Source: Kryptolebias marmoratus
Taxonomy: Eukaryota > Chordata > Actinopteri > Cyprinodontiformes > Rivulidae
Direction: 5' to 3'
Assembly (NCBI RefSeq): GCF_001649575.2
Contig: NC_051434.1
Coordinates: forward strand, 14,648,713-14,712,712
DNA length: 64,000 nt
Below, piece by piece: positions 36,276-47,270 of this stretch. Each line of letters opens with the position of its first letter. Positions within the stretch are counted from its first letter, which is position 1. The notes under the pieces were generated by a model that was not told where the DNA came from, searched no databases, and saw nothing but the letters and a program-made list of their open reading frames with translations. A program made the translations under genes and the position numbers.

Positions 36276-36610
36276 GCTTTATCCTGAATGCTGGATCTCA
36301 GCTGCCTCTACACCTTATTAAGCTCACATGTCAAAGCTTATCATGTGCTACGCAATTCAATTTAGCCAAATGATTATCTGAGCTTTTGAAAGCATGCTCT
36401 GTAGCAAATGTCCAGGCAGAAAGCAGCTGTCATAAGAGGACCAGTCGCTGCATAATGTATACCAAATGCTTCTCTGGTGGTATCAGCGAGTGATCAATAT
36501 GCAATAAAAACTCATTAAAGTGGTCTATGTTCTGTCATGGAAATTAATTCCGGAAGACAAATCTGTCATGTGTCACCCTGGCTATGATTTCAGTCCATCC
36601 ATGCAGAAAA
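36276..36610. promoter_or_regulatory. Candidate conserved non-coding block
   Basis: Repeat-free run with GCTACGCAATTCAATTTAGC near 36347, 'GTATCAGCGAGTGATCAATA' near 36480 and GGAAATTAATTCCGGAAGAC near 36539. No frame. Appearance only. Confidence 0.25.
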
Positions 36611-36656
36611 AGTTATTTAAAGCCAAATTGGATAAGAGAGGAGGTATATAAAAGAA

Positions 36657-36658
<2 letters not shown>

Positions 36659-36696
<38 letters not shown>
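36659..36696. repeat. (GA)n microsatellite
   Basis: About 19 uninterrupted GA units. Confidence 0.95.
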
Positions 36697-36698
<2 letters not shown>

Positions 36699-37850
36699 AG
36701 CTGGAAGAGAGGTGACTGGAAGAGTCTATGACAGCACAGCATAATGTGATTTGATAGTCTTTGTGGTTTTCTGTTCACATGAAAGGAAATTACAATTAAA
36801 AACAAAAGCTATTCTCCAGTCTGGACATCTTCCCAAACTGACATGGCTTCATATCCATCTCTATAAGAGACTCCAACATTTGAAGGATGAATTGTTAAAC
36901 TTTTAAATTGTTTAACTTTTAAGTTTTTTATTAAAACTTCAAGCAGCAAGACTTAAAAAAAGAGAAAAAGAAAATCAACCGAGATTTGCCCGCACTTTTA
37001 CTGCAAATGTCAATCTACTTAATCAGTAGATTTTTCTCTCACAGTTGGTTTAATCTTGTTCTGTAAGTGCTGTGAAATGTGCAACATAAGTTTTAGAGTT
37101 TGTAAATTCTCCCGTATTTCTAGTTAAATCACACACACAAAACGTTTTTACAACAGTTCAGTTTGATAGTAAAATGCAAATACCGAGGATTGCTCATTTT
37201 CTCCCACCCTGTATGGGCTTATATTTTAATGGATTATTCAGTGTTCACTTTCTGACAGGCTTTTGATGTACAATTTTATTTTTAGGGAGTGGGGAGTAAA
37301 CACAACCATGCTTGTGTCTTTACTTGCACACACACAGAGGCACACACCAGCTTCCACGTGCACCTTTCCTCCCACTCAGTTTTATGGTAATCCTACATTT
37401 TACTGTGCGCATTTATGGCAAAATCAGGTATTGATTGTTTTAGCTTCCCACTGCACATTTTCCTCTGGAGAAATTGTGTGGAGCATTGACAGCCTCTATT
37501 CAAAGAGGAAAGGGGGAATATATGTATTAATCAGGCCTTAGTTTGGGTTTTATCTAATCAGAGATAAATTCCTCTATAGGACTTTTAGAGGCTGGAGGTG
37601 AGGCAAAAAAACACACATGTTGAGAAAACTTTACAGACTGCAGTGTTTCTATTTAACAGGAATCGTGGTGCTAGATGTTTCAGACAAATGGCATGTTATT
37701 AGATGTCTGTGATTAGCTCCCATTTGTTAAACTGATTAGTGCTCAAACTATGTAACTTATTTATATGATTCAGTTATTTAAAAGTGCAGATCCTTCAAAG
37801 TGTAGTTCTCAGGAAAGTCTACAGAGCAGGATTAAACGAGCTCTGCCCAC
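36697..37850. other. Non-coding spacer
   Basis: The + frame at 37263-37541 (92 codons) has no domain. The 37380-37520 part is balanced in composition but unassigned. Confidence 0.4.
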
Positions 37851-38743
37851 CCCAGCAGTAGCATCATCAACTTCGCAGATGATACAACAGTAGTGGGGCT
37901 CATCTCAGGGAGGAAGAGTCTTCATACCAGGAGGAAGTGAAACAGCTGCCAGAGTGGTGCACAGTGAACAGCATGGTCTTAAACACCAAAGAGACTAAAG
38001 AGCTGACCGTGGATTTCAAAAGTAAGAAAACTGTCATCACTACATTCTATCCTTGTTCTTCAGAGGGAACAGTTTGGAGAGGGTCTCAGACTTCCAGTTT
38101 CTGGGGGTCCACATTTGGGACAACATGTTCTGGAGCAACAACACTACATTCATCATTAAAAAGGCACAGCAGAGACTGTGCTTTCTGAGTGTGCTCAGGA
38201 ATTACTACCTCCTACAAAAACTGCTGGTGTCCTTCAGCCATTGCTCCGTCGAGAGCATACTGACTTACAGCTTCTGTGTGTAGTTTTCTAACTGCACAGC
38301 ACAAGACAGGGAAGCACTCCAGAGGGTCATCACCACAACCCAGAAGATTATTGGCTGTGCCCATCCCTCTGTGGCTGATCTGTAAAGTTCCCATAGCATA
38401 AAAAAACAAAAAAAACAAAACTATTTTCAGGGACACATCTCACCCCGGACACTCTTTGTTTGAACTGCTGCCCTCGGGCAGATGCTTTAGGGCCATAAAA
38501 ACCAGACCAAACAAACTTCAAAATAGTCTCTAGTGAGGTAAGAGTATTTAACAATGCAAAACTGTACATTATGTAATAGCATATGATGATACAATGCAAT
38601 ACCTTAAGTGTTTACAAGTATTGACTGTTATTTTACGGTTTTGTATTTACTTTTGTACTGTTCTTGTACTGAGGAGAATTGCATTTTCGAGTTTGTTTAT
38701 TTTATTCATTCATTTACAATGACAATTTAAAAAAAAAAAAAAA
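37851..38743 (+). mobile_element. 5'-truncated LINE ending in poly(A)
   Basis: A copy of a non-LTR retrotransposon, inserted by target-primed reverse transcription and truncated at its 5' side, as is usual. It carries the C-terminal half of the reverse transcriptase on the + strand, then a short 3' untranslated part with GAGGAGAATTGCATTTTCGA near 38671 and AATGACAAT just before a poly(A) at 38729-38743. The clade (L2/CR1/Rex1-like) is a guess from the sequence style. The 5' edge is approximate. Confidence 0.85.
37860..38534 (+). pseudogene. Reverse transcriptase fragment of a LINE, frameshifted
   Basis: Reading in pieces gives SIINFADDTTVVGLISG from 37860, where FADD is the polymerase active-site motif. 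Next comes EEVKQLPEWC and LNTKETKELTVDF in a second frame (about 37932-38020). Then LERVSDFQFLGVHI, FIIKKAQQRL, LRNYYLLQKLL, SVESILTYSFCV and, past a TAG at 38281, AQDREALQRVITTTQKIIG in a third frame. DTSHPGHSLFELLPSGRCF near 38431 is the C-terminal motif of these LINE proteins. At least two frameshifts and several stops make it non-functional. Confidence 0.9.
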
Positions 38744-39175
38744 CAGCTCGCTGCCTTGCAAGTACCACATAATTCTATATAAATCACCACCTTTGGTGTT
38801 GGCCCCATTCAGACTAACCATTAGCTCAACTATCTATTCAGAACTATTTTCAATTTCTTCAAACTGAGATTGCTCAAAAAGATATAGGCAAAGGCAAGAT
38901 ATTGTTGTTCATAAACTTTTCACTTAACCGTACCTCAAATGATCTGAACTACTGCCTAAACAATACAATTTATATTTACCTCTGTTTTTTTAGCAAGGTA
39001 TATCCCCGTCATGTAGATTTAGTTTGCAGCATCATGCCTTCCACTGTATCCATATGCTGAGGGGAGTGTAAAAGTTGCAATCATGGGCAATGTGCAAGTG
39101 AAAATATGAGTGTCACACTTTTGTGTTCATGGCATGACTGCAGTATTTTGTTCTGAGTCAGATCCTGTGAAAAGC
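38744..39175. other. Non-coding spacer
   Basis: Part of 38790-38950 may be old family B material (TTAGCTCAACTATCTATTCA near 38821). Nothing firm. Confidence 0.35.
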
Positions 39176-39700
39176 TTTTTTTTTTTTTCTTTTTCCCCCA
39201 TTTATCCCAGAGTCTGCGTTTACAAATCAGCCCTGTCACATCCTATTCATCAGTTCCCCAGCCTTTAATTTATTCAACATCCCCTCTTCCTTTCATCATT
39301 TTATCATTGTTTTCCTGGTTGTCCTTGAGCCAGATTAGCAGCTAATTGTACCATGACCCACACTAATAATTGTGGCAAAATTACTGGCTACCTATCATAT
39401 CACAAAGTGAGGCTACTTTGTTTACTTTATCTCCTCCCCCCATTGGATAATTTATTGCAATATGTAATCTTTTTTTTGCCCATTTTCCGAAAGTCCACAG
39501 GAATGACAGGCCTTGGGAACATTCGTTGCTCTGAAATGTGTGAAAGCACACACCCGCACTTATGAATATTTATAATTTCCCCATGTGTTTGATGAACACT
39601 CATCAGCAGTACAATTCTGACCACAGAATTAATAAGGCATCCAATCATAGCCCACTTTGACTTCCAAGGTCCACAGCAAAAACAATTTTGTTTTCATTTT
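39176..39700. promoter_or_regulatory. Candidate conserved non-coding block
   Basis: After a T-run, repeat-free text with CCATTGGATAATTTATTGCA near 39440, AGGAATGACAGGCCTTGGGA near 39499 (a TGACAG TALE-type core) and TTATGAATATTTATAATTTC near 39560. Frames on both strands are short. Texture only. Confidence 0.25.
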
Positions 39701-40330
39701 TTGGAGGAAAAAAAAAAAAAAAAAACCTGCTGTGTCACAGATTTGTGGCAGTGCTCCTACCCAACATCATAAAACGGAATATTTTCTCTCCTTGCGGTCT
39801 TTGTGGCAGCACTTCCACGCTCTTCAATACCGTTTAATTTAGAGAGCTCTCTGTGAGCCTTGGAATTCATTGGAACTGAATGAATCACATCATGTCTGTC
39901 TTTCTGTCCCATCCATCCTTCATCAGTCCTGGACCGGACAGGTCTGATGAATGGGTGAAAGTCGCTGGCAGGGCATTTCTTTTACTGGCATTTTTAACTA
40001 TGCCAAAAGGCTGCTTTCAGACGGTTCAGTGGTTTGTTGCTGCTAAAATGTGGACCTCTGTGTACATTTGCACATGCAGACGCACAGAGTGAAGCACATA
40101 AAGAATTTGTCGTGGTGTTTTGAGTCGATTTTCTGTAGGGCAGACTCATTGCTCATATGTGCTGGAGAAGTGTTTCTTCCGATGAATGAAGGGTCTGAGT
40201 GGAAATGCGGCTTTCTGCCACAGAAAACCCTGTGACAGCATAATGTACACGGGCCTGCTTTCACTGCCACAGGCTTAATTTGAAGTGACGCATAAACCAT
40301 TTGTTTACTCAAATTTAACTGTTGCAAATA
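39701..40330. other. Complex non-coding stretch after an A-run
   Basis: A-run at 39708-39725. The 39880-40330 part has overlapping frames on both strands (70 to 94 codons) with no domain. It may continue the conserved-looking block but no feature is supported. Confidence 0.35.
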
Positions 40331-40785
40331 GGAGTACTTGCTTAGTTTTTGTCAAGTACTCATTCTAATAAAAAAACTCCCCAGCCTCTCCTTGTAACAA
40401 TTTAACGCCATCTTTTTTTTATCTTTGAAATTATTATGCATTATTATTAGTAGTAATGCTCATGATTTAGAGCATATAATCTTAAATTTATTTTAAAAAG
40501 TGGTGTAAAGGTTTGTTTGTCAGTTTACCAGAGTCAATTAAGCTCAAATAAAACCTGGGGTGGGGAGGCTGCTGCGTTTAACAAAATCACAGGAGGTCTA
40601 GCATTAATAATGGACATATCAGTGTGTTAGCACCAGTAGAATGTGTACACAGGGCAGCCTGCGGTTCTGATCACCGCTATTAGAACAATGTGATAAATCT
40701 ACTGACAAATGCAAGTGTTGACTGCAAACAAAACTGTCAGGTTTGGTGAGTGACACAAACTCAATATGCAGACTCATAATGAGTT
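40331..40785. other. Non-coding spacer
   Basis: No feature is recognised. Confidence 0.35.
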
Positions 40786-41190
40786 TCATGGAAAAAAAAA
40801 AACAACAAATTCATTTAAAATAACAAAACAAAAGGCTGACATGGCAGCAACTTCTGAAGAGAGAGGAAAAGAGGGGAAAAAAAATCCAGCGCTGCAGGTA
40901 ACATAAAAGGCAAGCCACGAAAGCAACCAGACAGCACATAAGGGTGATAATGAACCAGTGAGGAAGTGAAGCAGATGAACTGGTTTTAAAGGCTGAGGGT
41001 GATGTGTAAGTGGACACAGGTGACTGATAAGAAACGAGGGACAGGTGTGGGTGGTTGAGGCAGGCTGACAGGTACTGAGCAGAGGAAAAGTGAATAGTGA
41101 CAGGAGACAGAAAGCAAAACTACACAAGAACTCGACTAAACACAGAATGAACAGGAAATAAAACAGGAACACAAAATAAACCTAATACAA
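40786..41190 (+). repeat. Probable non-autonomous DNA-transposon repeat, family D-like
   Basis: Purine-rich segment with 'GAGGAAGTGAAGCAGATGAA' near 40960, GTGATGTGTAAGTGGACACA near 40999, ACAGGTGTGGGTGGTTGAGG near 41042 and GAACAGGAAATAAAACAGGA near 41149. I recognise it as a fish interspersed repeat. A 128-codon minus frame over it is a by-product of its composition. Confidence 0.55.
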
Positions 41191-41362
41191 AATGGTAAAT
41201 GGTAAATTGCCTGCACTTGTATAGTGCTTTATCGAGTCCAAGGACCCCAAAGCGCTTCACACTACAATCAGTCATTCATTCACCCATTCATCCTCACATT
41301 CAAACACTGATGGTGGTAAGGTACATTGAAGCCACAGCTGCCCTGGGGCAGGCTGACAGAAG
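41191..41362 (+). repeat. Teleost interspersed repeat, family E
   Basis: Begins AATGGTAAATGGTAAATTGC, then TTGTATAGTGCTTTATCGAG, 'CCAAAGCGCTTCACACTACA' near 41248 and TCATTCACCCATTCATCCTC near 41275. This is the common fish repeat with an AAAGCGCTTTACA-type motif. It directly abuts the family D-like repeat. Confidence 0.75.
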
Positions 41363-41763
41363 TGAAAAAATAAAATAAAATAAATAAATACACTTAAAGA
41401 TAGCCAAATACTGACAAAAAACAAACAAACAAACAATAAAAAAACCAAAGATTTAATGACCAAAAGCTATTGTAATGAACCAGCCTTGCCTGGTCAAGTT
41501 GGAATATATTTTGATCTCATCTTTTTGCATAATGCCCTGGAATAGAAATTTGACATGGTTTTTCACTTCAGCTCTGAGTAACATGTTACAAATGATTTTA
41601 TTTTAACCAAAACTATTCAATTTAAAGCTAAACAAATTAAATAAAAGTTCTCCATTTGCTAGTTTTCCTGTTATACTCAACTATATATTAAAACATTCAT
41701 GTGCTACAGCTTTTGGCTTTTGTAACTTTTATACTTTTCATAATATTCAACTTTATTCAGAAA
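41363..41763. other. Non-coding spacer
   Basis: Contains an AAAT-rich run near 41366-41390 and a CAAA run near 41418-41436. Nothing else. Confidence 0.4.
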
Positions 41764-41764
41764 N

Positions 41765-41804
<40 letters not shown>

Positions 41805-41840
41805 ATATGCATTATTATATATATATACATATACATATAT
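41764..41840. repeat. (TA)n microsatellite with one N
   Basis: Base 41764 is undetermined. An uninterrupted TA run follows to about 41795, then impure TATA-rich sequence. Confidence 0.9.
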
Positions 41841-43055
41841 ACTACTCTAAAGTCACTCTGATCCTGAGGGAACAGCAAAAAGTAAAAGAAGAAGGTCATT
41901 CTGATCCTATATGTCTGCATTATAGATATCTGCAGGTAGACTTGCATCTGAAGGTTTGAGTCAGGATCGTGCCACGAACCATTGGATGCGTTTTATAATC
42001 AGCATATGGCTGCACCTCTCTCTGAGTGGATGTGTGAAAGTGTGTGGGTGGGTGTGGGTGTGTGTGTGTTTGAGTTTGTCCGCGTTACAACTAATCCTGA
42101 GGGTAAACCGCAACTGTGAGAGATTTTAATTGACTTCAGGGGGCTTGGAAGGTAAATGAGTGTACGGGTACGGTTGTGCATACGTGTGTATTTGCGTGTC
42201 TTGTCGGGACATTTATGGGGTGTTAACGTTGCTATTAATGTCACAGCTGGGGGGAAAAGCATTAGGGTAGCAAATGGAATTTGTATACTTTTAAGTGCAT
42301 AGATGTGTTTTCTGTGTATGTGTGTGCTTGCGTGCATGTGTGTGTGTTTAGTGCATAAGGGTAATGGTGAAGAGAAATGTCACACCCCATGGGAAGCAAG
42401 AGGTTTTGATGTGGCACATGCACCCTTTTCCATTTTAAGCCCTAAAATGGGTGAAATGTGGGAGGGTGAAGCTTATGGGGAATATGGCTGGCCTGCACAT
42501 GGCTGGAGCATGAGCCAGATAGTCTTCTGATCCTGGGAATATGGGGCCTTTTGCACATAATTACTGATCAACCTATTCAAAGTTTATGCTGCATGCACCT
42601 GAAAACAATACTTGATAAATCAGAAAACAATGTTTCGCCATGAGCTTTCATTTCCTAACTAATAGGACACAATACATGTGAGTGTTTAGGTCATAGTTTC
42701 TACAAGAGAAAGTCAGAGATTTTGGAAATAAACAGAAAATAGGTCAGCCTGTGAAGGCATTTACTTCTGAAGCATGCATGAAAGAAACCCAGACGGCACA
42801 CCAACACCCACACACACCCACACACAAAGATGTAGACATATTCCCCCCTTAAACACACAGTCCAGCTGTTATGTGTCCTCTGTAGATGTTCACAATGTTA
42901 CCTCTAATTCGACCTGAAACAAACTGATCCTTAAATGCTTGTCTTCTCTCTAATGAGGTCATTTAACGGTCTTTGAGCATGTCAAGTGAGTTTGTGTATC
43001 CATTTGCTTGGCTGTTCTCACAAACGTAGAAATATAATGTACAAGCACAGACCTT
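41841..43055. other. Non-coding stretch with TG-rich patches
   Basis: TG/GGTG-rich text near 42030-42075, 42170-42200 and 42300-42350. No coding or RNA feature. A CA-rich patch lies near 42800-42830. Confidence 0.4.
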
Positions 43056-43056
43056 C

Positions 43057-43099
43057 AATAAATGTGGCAGCACAAAAAAAAAAAAAAAAAAAAAAAAAA
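43057..43099 (+). repeat. AATAAA plus 26-base poly(A): possible retrocopy end
   Basis: AATAAA at 43057-43062 is followed 11 bases later by 26 A (43074-43099). This spacing is that of a polyadenylated transcript copied into DNA. The sequence before it has no recognisable coding content, so the source is unknown. A plain A-run is equally possible. Confidence 0.35.
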
Positions 43100-43224
43100 T
43101 TTTGCTGACAGAACGTCAGCTGGTGTTTTATTTGTTGTATTCAGACATTCTCATGTTGTGGAGGACACATTGCCTGGTGCATCTCTCATTTTGAAATGGG
43201 TTTCTATGGAAAGGGCATGAACAA

Positions 43225-43535
43225 TTAATGTCTTACCTGTTATAGATAGCTCTTTGAACAAACCTCAGTTTAAAGAAATATAGACTAATTCTAACCAGAT
43301 TTACGAGCTAATAGGTTGTCCAAGTGGGGCCCAGATTGAAATTTATTGCTGCTATTTTAAAACAACTTCAATTATAAAGATGCCACAGCAATTTGTGCAA
43401 ACACTGTTTTAAAAACATTTGCATATCCATCTGTTTGGCATCACCCAGTTATTCCAGCTGAAATACTATAATATTACTGCCAAAAGTGCCCCAAGTCTCA
43501 CCAGAAGTGCTTGAGTTTGTTCCTGCTTCCTCTAT
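43225..43535 (+). repeat. Dispersed repeat family B, degenerate copy
   Basis: Contains ACGAGCTAATAGGTTGTCCA near 43303, 'GCTGCTATTTTAAAACAACT' near 43349, TGCAAACACTG near 43397 and a TACTATAATATTACTGCC patch near 43465, in family B order. Weak and diverged. Confidence 0.35.
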
Positions 43536-45850
43536 TTGCAATTAACAATAACTGTAAAATTTAATATTGAATGTAATGAAATGAACAGCCCCATTTTCTT
43601 GCAATTTTGTCTTCAAGTAGTTGACAACAGTCATAGCCCAGTGAGATACAGGCTTTTTCAAAAAACCTTGGTTTGAACTTTAAGTGGAACTGCCATTGGT
43701 GTTGCCTGATTGCTGTGTTTCCGATCTTTGTTTCTTGTTTTTGTTTTGTTTTTTTAGCTGGTGCTTGGTTATTATTGGGGGGAAGAAAGTTGATTAGGAT
43801 TAGAGAAAAGCAAAAAACAAACAAACAAAAAAAAACATTGTAAAATCTCATGTTTGTTGTCATAACTGCCGAGGGCTCTTTGTTCCGGTTGACTTAAGGA
43901 GAAATATTTGTGAAATTTTAAACCATAGTCATAACAAACAAAATTACCCACAAATAAATATTACACAAATAGGTTATGCGTTTAGTATTATGGGCAACTC
44001 AAATCACTAAAGTGCTCAGGCTGTTTTTTTTGAAAAACAGAAATGTTTCCTCTAACTCGAAGCATTGCACCAAAATTTCCCTAGCCAAAACCATCTCGCA
44101 GTGGCCAGTCAAACTACCTTTCTGCTTAATAAAAGCAAAGCTGACATGAAGGTGAATAACAGAGTGCGTTTGTCCTCAAAGGTGAACCGAGTACAGAAGA
44201 AACTGAGAGGAAACGCAAGACAAGAGGCCACAGAAAAGTCAACCTGACAGGTAGCGTTCAGAGGGTTTTCTGCCGTCCAGTCCAACATACCTGCAGTCGA
44301 AAGCAGGGATAGAGATGAAAAGAAGAAGAAAAACAAAGTGGATATTAGGGATTTATATGTGATGAAGAAAAAGATGACAAGGACATAAAAGCTGTATTGC
44401 AAGGTTAGATGTAACAGCTTTATCTATTATAGTGAAACAAATATGTGTTTTGCTTAAGAACAAGCCTAGAAAACAAAGTAATAATAGCTCGGCTTGATCG
44501 TATCACTCTAAGCTGTTGGTTTTTCATTTTGTACAAACTGATATCACAAGGCCCCATCTCAATATATTTTCTATTTTGCTACTGTGCTGCACCACTGAAA
44601 TGTAATCCTCTCACACAATAATACATGTATTCAATCACACGGCTACTGGATAAGTTGACATTTTTGCTCTTCTAAGCTCCTTCTTTTTCCCTACATCTTT
44701 TTTTCTCTGGATCAGTGTCCTTCCTGGGCTACCATATCTTTTGACTTTCACATAAATCTGTTGTTTCTTGAGCAGTGTGGCACCTACTACCAGCTTTCTC
44801 AACCTGTTACATGAACAAAAATCTTATTCATGTACACTACATTGTAGACTCTGAGACACACAGTCCCAGTTAATGGGAACAGGGAGATCAATGAAGGGAT
44901 ATCGTCTTCTCTGGTAGTTACACGGGGGAGTGAAGGAAGAGAGGAGGGGGAGATTATAAAGAGTTGGAGACAAGAAAAAAAAAGAGGAGAAGAAGAAAGT
45001 GGAAAGAATAAAAAGACAAAAGGAGCGAGCTGGAGAGTGCAGCCTTATCAGCATTTACTCATCCAACGGTGGATGAAATTACTCTTCTCTGTTTCGCTAC
45101 GTCTGCGGTCAGTGCTATCTGGCCGGTCCGGGGGATTTGCAGTGGCCATAAATCTGTGTGTTTGCAAATGTGTGAGTTTGTAAGGCACAGCTGTGCATTT
45201 GTGTTTAGAAGCCGCAGTGTTGATGACTTTGCATGCAAAACAAAATTTACGAGAATGAAATCTGAGCGTAAAGGACGTCCTCTCGTGTGGACATATGTAG
45301 GTGGGCTTATCAGGAATACAATTGTCAGCTAACGCCAAAGCAAGGCGACTGAAAAGCTCACTTCCCTCTGGCTCAAACACCTATGAAACGTCTTTACTGA
45401 GAACTGAGTACGAGTGTTGCCACATAGCTAAGTCGGCAACTGACTTTTGGGCTTGTGTTCCATTAAAAGCTACTTCCAAAACCTGGGAGCAGCTGATTGC
45501 TTTTATTACAAGTCTTAGCACCACTCCTCCCTGTCTCTCTGCACACAGGTGAAGGTTAGTGAGTGTGACCAAGTCGAGCAGTAATGCAGTTTCTTTAGTT
45601 AATCACTAACAAAGGTGGGGAGTAATTGGGAGAAGAAGGAACAAGAAAGAAATTGGATAAGGAAAATTGACTCATTCTATACTGGAGGACATTTTAAAAA
45701 CAATTAGAAGATTTTGTAAATGATAAAAACAAGTACAAATTAAAAAAAAAAAATCAACATAAATATGCTGATGAGTATGGTAAATCAAAGGCCAGTTATC
45801 CCTTTTTTTATTTTTCCATGTGAAAAATAGCTGTTCAGTTGTTGCTTCTT
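43536..45850. other. Non-coding stretch with an unusually open part
   Basis: Most is AT-rich. Between about 45048 and 45560 both strands hold overlapping frames (110 codons minus, 87 and 83 codons plus) and composition is more balanced. No domain is recognised in any of them. It may be a decayed element or regulatory DNA. Confidence 0.35.
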
Positions 45851-45854
45851 CCTT

Positions 45855-46255
45855 TTTATTCTTTATAACCCACCATGAAAGGCAGGCAATCTTGTAATAG
45901 CTTTTATGATTATGTGTGTGTGTGTGATTGCTTGTGTGTTAGTAGAATAATTCATGGATTCACTGGATAGATCTAAAGAAATCTCCTAGATAGTAATCAC
46001 TAAATGTACATGTACTCTACAACTATTACCTTTTGGAGACAACCCAATTAACGATGGCTGCCACAGCCAATCAACCTTAGTAAACACGGAAATGGCTATA
46101 ATTCAGTCATTTTTAAAGATATTGAGCTGGAATTTGGTGTGGTAGTAGCTGAGACTATTCCAACACACTTGGATGTTGTCAAATTACACAACCCATTTGT
46201 TCAAAACTGCCATGCAAGGTGGGAGGTGAGATGTGTTCCTTTCATGTATTTCATC
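45855..46255 (-). repeat. Dispersed repeat family A, minus copy
   Basis: The reverse complement has the opening part near 46205-46250 (CTCACCTCCCACCTTGCATG), the centre 'GCTGTGGCAGCCATCGTTAA' near 46050-46069, the tail near 45955-46035 and an imperfect stem GGCAATC...GATTGCCTGCC-like end near 45870-45895. Order and strand agree with the copy at 10.8-11.5 kb. Confidence 0.6.
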
Positions 46256-46730
46256 ATTTGCTGTTTGTAAATAGATCTTTTTCACTTTTCTTCAAGTTAA
46301 AATATTTAAATGACAAGATACAAGGTTTTAAAATGGTTATATATATATATAAATAGCGGAATAATATAAATTTTATGTCAGTCCTGCTTGTCCACATTAA
46401 TTGGTTAATTGACCAAAAGAAATAATAGTGAAGCTTCCAAACTAAGCACACCGATAATTCAAGACAAATCTGAAAACTGGATAATTGTAGCCACTATGAG
46501 GCTAACTACCACTGATAAACTGTCTTTAACATAAAATTTTGGATGTTATAAAATTATGTTCATCTGTACTGGGTTGCTTTTCTATGCATGTCACATCCGG
46601 GCTTGTCTCTGCAGACCTGTTTGCTTAATTCTCTCTTGAGACCTGGCAGTGCTCCTCCTGGATCGTAACAGCAGTATTTGTATGTGTGTATACTTGTTTG
46701 TGAGTGCAGATTAGCCTGCAATGAGACACA
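46256..46730. other. Non-coding spacer
   Basis: Short TA run near 46339-46351. Nothing is recognised. Confidence 0.4.
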
Positions 46731-47270
46731 AGTTAAAAGGAGCCCTCCGGTTGACGAATTCTCTTTAGTGAAAAAGCTAATTTAATTGGATTGCTTTGCA
46801 ATCCTTTCACCGATAAGGATGCCTCAACAAAAGATAATTCCCTTATTTATTCTTGCTTGCTCTCTTCATGTTTTATCTGCAACATCATTTGATTTTTATT
46901 TCCCATTCCTTCACCTTTTACTTTTTACTTGCCTCCTTGAGTGTACAGCTCAGATACATTGTCTCCATTCCTGGCTTTCTCTTTTTCCTCCCCTTTCTAA
47001 TTAATTTCCTCTGTGTGTGCTGTGTGTGAAACGCTAAATTAGAAGTTGGGTAAAAGGAGGGCCTTGGAGCTAGAGACATCAATAGCTTCCTTTTAATTCT
47101 GAGAACTCCCTCTTTCTCCCATTTCCTCTTTTTCTCTCTAACTATCCTCCCTTCCTCTCTCTCTTTTACCCCGCTAATAAAGCCAGATTGGCATGAAAGC
47201 TGGTGACCTCTTCCCTCGTCTGCTCTCTTCTCTGCTCAAAGAACCATGTTGGGGGAAGAAATGACATCGA
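46731..47270. promoter_or_regulatory. Candidate conserved non-coding block
   Basis: Text such as GTTGACGAATTCTCTTTAGT near 46751 and 'AGCTAATTTAATTGGATTGC' near 46776, followed by a pyrimidine-rich part and 'GCCAGATTGGCATGAAAGCT' near 47182. It contains TAATTTAATT homeodomain-type cores. No quality frame. Texture only. Confidence 0.22.

Noticed and set aside
40786..41172. 128-codon minus-strand frame with hydrophobic start
   Set aside because: It is the reverse of an interspersed repeat. The hydrophobic residues come from A-rich + strand sequence.
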